Source: Pedobacter sp. KBW06 (GTDB taxonomy: Bacteria > Bacteroidota > Bacteroidia > Sphingobacteriales > Sphingobacteriaceae). From it: 64,000 nucleotides of DNA. Under the pieces are notes generated by a model that ran no database searches, was not told the DNA's origin, and saw nothing but the letters and a program-made list of their open reading frames with translations. Positions 62,194 through 64,000 of this stretch are shown in pieces (position 1 is the stretch's first letter; each line of letters begins with the position of its first letter). Location: assembly GCF_003852525.1 (NCBI RefSeq), contig NZ_QAJL01000001.1, forward strand, positions 1,561,211 to 1,625,210, written 5' to 3'. The position numbers and the translations under genes were made by a program.

Positions 62194-63969
62194 ATGAAAG
62201 AATTTTTTAAGTATGTTTTTGCAACTGTCGTAGGCGTAGTATTGTCCATAGGCTTGCTTCTCGTTCTCTTTGTTGTTCTTATTGTGGGCATCGTTTCTTC
62301 CATAGGTGAAGATAAAAGCGTGGTCGTAGACAGCAATACCGTACTCTACCTTAATCTGGATCAGTCCGTAACAGAACGCACCTTCAATGATCCCCTATCC
62401 GATCTTCCAATTGTAGGAGATGAAGGACAAAAAAGTATCGGTTTTACCGATATCATCAAAGCCCTGAAAGAAGCTAAAACAGACGACAATATAAAATGTA
62501 TTTACCTGAATGTAACTTCTCCGAATGCCGGATTTGCCAATATGAAAGAAATCAGAGAAGCACTTCTCGACTTTAAAACCAGCAAAAAGAAAATCATTGC
62601 TTATAGCGAAGTGTATACTCAGGGAGCGTATTATCTGGCTTCGGCAGCAGATAAAGTATATTTAAACCCTGAGGGAGCCCTGGAATTTAAAGGACTGAGC
62701 TCTCAACTGGTTTTCTTTAAAGGTGCCCTGGACAAATTAGGGATAGAAGCACAAATCATCAGAGTGGGTACCTACAAAAGTGCCGTTGAGCCTTTTATCA
62801 CTGATAAAATGAGTGATAAAAACCGGGAACAGGTAACCGCTTACCTGAATGGTTTATATGCAACCTTCCTTGGCGACATTTCCAAAAGCAGAAACATCAA
62901 CAAGGACAGTCTTTTCAAGATCGCTGATCAGTATAAAATTCAGCAGCCAAAAGATGCGGAAAAATACAAAATGGTGGATGGCTTAAAATACAAAGACGAA
63001 ATCCTTGATGAACTGAAATCCCTGAGCGGAACAGATAAAAAAAGCAACCTTTCTACCGTATCCATTAATGATTACGCAAAAAATGTAGTCATGTCCGGTA
63101 AAGGAAATACCAATAAAACCAAGATTGCGATCATTTATGCCAACGGCGACATTATGGGCGGAGAAGGCAATAACGATCAGATTGGCTCGGAAAGAATTTC
63201 CAGGGCGATCAGAAAAGCCAGAACGGATACGAACATTAAAGCCATCGTTTTAAGGGTCAACTCACCAGGTGGCAGTGCATTGGCATCGGACGTGATCTGG
63301 AGAGAAGTGGTATTGACGAAAAAGGTAAAACCTGTGATTGCTTCATTTGGTAATGTGGCTGCTTCAGGAGGGTATTATATTGCCTGTGGTGCCGACTCTA
63401 TCTTTGTTCAGCCAAATACCATTACAGGTTCAATCGGTGTTTTCGGGATGATCCCTAACTTTCAGAAGCTGATGAATAAGGAACTCGGCATTACTTTCGA
63501 TGGGGTGAAAACCGGACAATATGCAGACATCATGAGCGTCAACCGCCCGATGACTCCGGGAGAAAGACTGATCGTTCAGAATGGTGTAAACCGCACTTAC
63601 GATGCCTTTATCAGCCGCGTAGCTGATGGCCGTAAGAAAAGTAAAACCTATATCGACAGCATTGCAGGCGGACGTGTATGGGTTGGAACGGATGCCGTTA
63701 GAATCGGACTGGCAGACAGAACAGGCAGTTTCCAGGATGCCATCACTGCAGCAGCAAAAAAAGCAAAGATCCAGGAATACAGAATTGTAGAATATCCGGA
63801 AATGCTGGACCCGATCCGCTCCCTGCTTGAAAACTCTACAGACAAAATAAAAACCCATTATGCCAAACAGGAACTGGGTGCCAATTACCTGATTTATCAG
63901 CAGATCAAAGCTGCGATTTCCAAGTCAGGAATACAGGCAAGAATGCCTTTTGACATTACGGTACAGTAA
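62194..63969 (+). CDS. sppA: Signal peptide peptidase SppA, 67-kDa type
   Basis: 591 residues, the long form. One N-terminal TM helix, then two S49 domains. Catalytic Lys is in IIRVGTYKSAVEPF of the first half and catalytic Ser in NTITGSIGVFGMIPNFQ of the second half, the split dyad of E. coli SppA. It degrades leftover signal peptides in the membrane. The divergent start region has TATATTTA, one base from the -7 consensus. Confidence 0.96.
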   Translation: MKEFFKYVFATVVGVVLSIGLLLVLFVVLIVGIVSSIGEDKSVVVDSNTVLYLNLDQSVTERTFNDPLSDLPIVGDEGQKSIGFTDIIKALKEAKTDDNIKCIYLNVTSPNAGFANMKEIREALLDFKTSKKKIIAYSEVYTQGAYYLASAADKVYLNPEGALEFKGLSSQLVFFKGALDKLGIEAQIIRVGTYKSAVEPFITDKMSDKNREQVTAYLNGLYATFLGDISKSRNINKDSLFKIADQYKIQQPKDAEKYKMVDGLKYKDEILDELKSLSGTDKKSNLSTVSINDYAKNVVMSGKGNTNKTKIAIIYANGDIMGGEGNNDQIGSERISRAIRKARTDTNIKAIVLRVNSPGGSALASDVIWREVVLTKKVKPVIASFGNVAASGGYYIACGADSIFVQPNTITGSIGVFGMIPNFQKLMNKELGITFDGVKTGQYADIMSVNRPMTPGERLIVQNGVNRTYDAFISRVADGRKKSKTYIDSIAGGRVWVGTDAVRIGLADRTGSFQDAITAAAKKAKIQEYRIVEYPEMLDPIRSLLENSTDKIKTHYAKQELGANYLIYQQIKAAISKSGIQARMPFDITVQ

Positions 63970-64000
63970 GTTAAAACCGTCAAAAAGGTGTCTGAAAAAT

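Overview
The window reads as chromosomal DNA from a Bacteroidota member, most likely Sphingobacteriaceae and Pedobacter-like (inference). The basis is: about 40-45% GC; the Bacteroidota -7 promoter motif TAnnTTTG in front of several genes; many lipoproteins whose signal peptide ends in Cys followed by Lys; LytTR/LytS two-component pairs; a DUF2851 protein; a long asparagine-rich Rho; and a Bacteroidota-style tRNA-Cys. I see no prophage, insertion sequence or CRISPR array.

Layout. 1-7.2 kb: the end of a membrane protein, then a four-gene operon of Planctomycete-type proteins (DUF1549/DUF1553 cytochrome, DUF1501, NHL propeller, DUF2231-cytochrome-LRR). 7.3-12.9 kb: an alpha/beta hydrolase, LytS/LytTR pair, AraC regulator, an uncatalogued 45-residue ORF and a DUF418 membrane protein, all on the minus strand. 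13.0-15.4 kb: the ribulose monophosphate pair hxlB-hxlA with a divergent AraC gene. 15.4-22.2 kb: a Crp/Fnr gene divergent from the operon sufB-C-D-S-E-sufT-rrf2; a 36-bp imperfect palindrome lies between them. 22.2-26.2 kb: a glucan-degradation locus (GH30, GH16, outer-membrane barrel), whose two hydrolases share a duplicated three-repeat beta-trefoil. 26.5 kb: tRNA-Cys. 26.7-37.4 kb: VOC protein, BNR-repeat protein, DUF2147, an FtsX-type permease, a histidine kinase, a second LytS/LytTR pair and an SDR/epimerase/unknown trio. 37.5-43.1 kb: Pit phosphate transporter, universal stress protein, a SymE-type toxin, YceI, DoxX, a small double-glycine-leader Cys-rich peptide, and a divergent oxidoreductase/HxlR pair.

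43.5-50.0 kb is the most unusual stretch. It holds six consecutive lipoprotein genes: a C10 (streptopain-like) homologue that has lost its catalytic Cys, an intact C10 peptidase, a fimbrillin-like protein, a C11 (clostripain-like) peptidase, a free-standing copy of the protein-glutaminase propeptide, and a protein-glutaminase. It looks like a cell-surface protein-processing island with a built-in pseudoenzyme and a possible stand-alone inhibitor.

50.0-64 kb is housekeeping: tRNA-Leu, an MBL hydrolase, LolA, FtsK, an ankyrin protein, PspC, DUF2851, an EamA transporter, PyrF, Rho, PssA, an Hpt protein, FolK and SppA. An orphan intrinsic terminator between ftsK and the ankyrin gene hints at a small RNA or attenuated leader.
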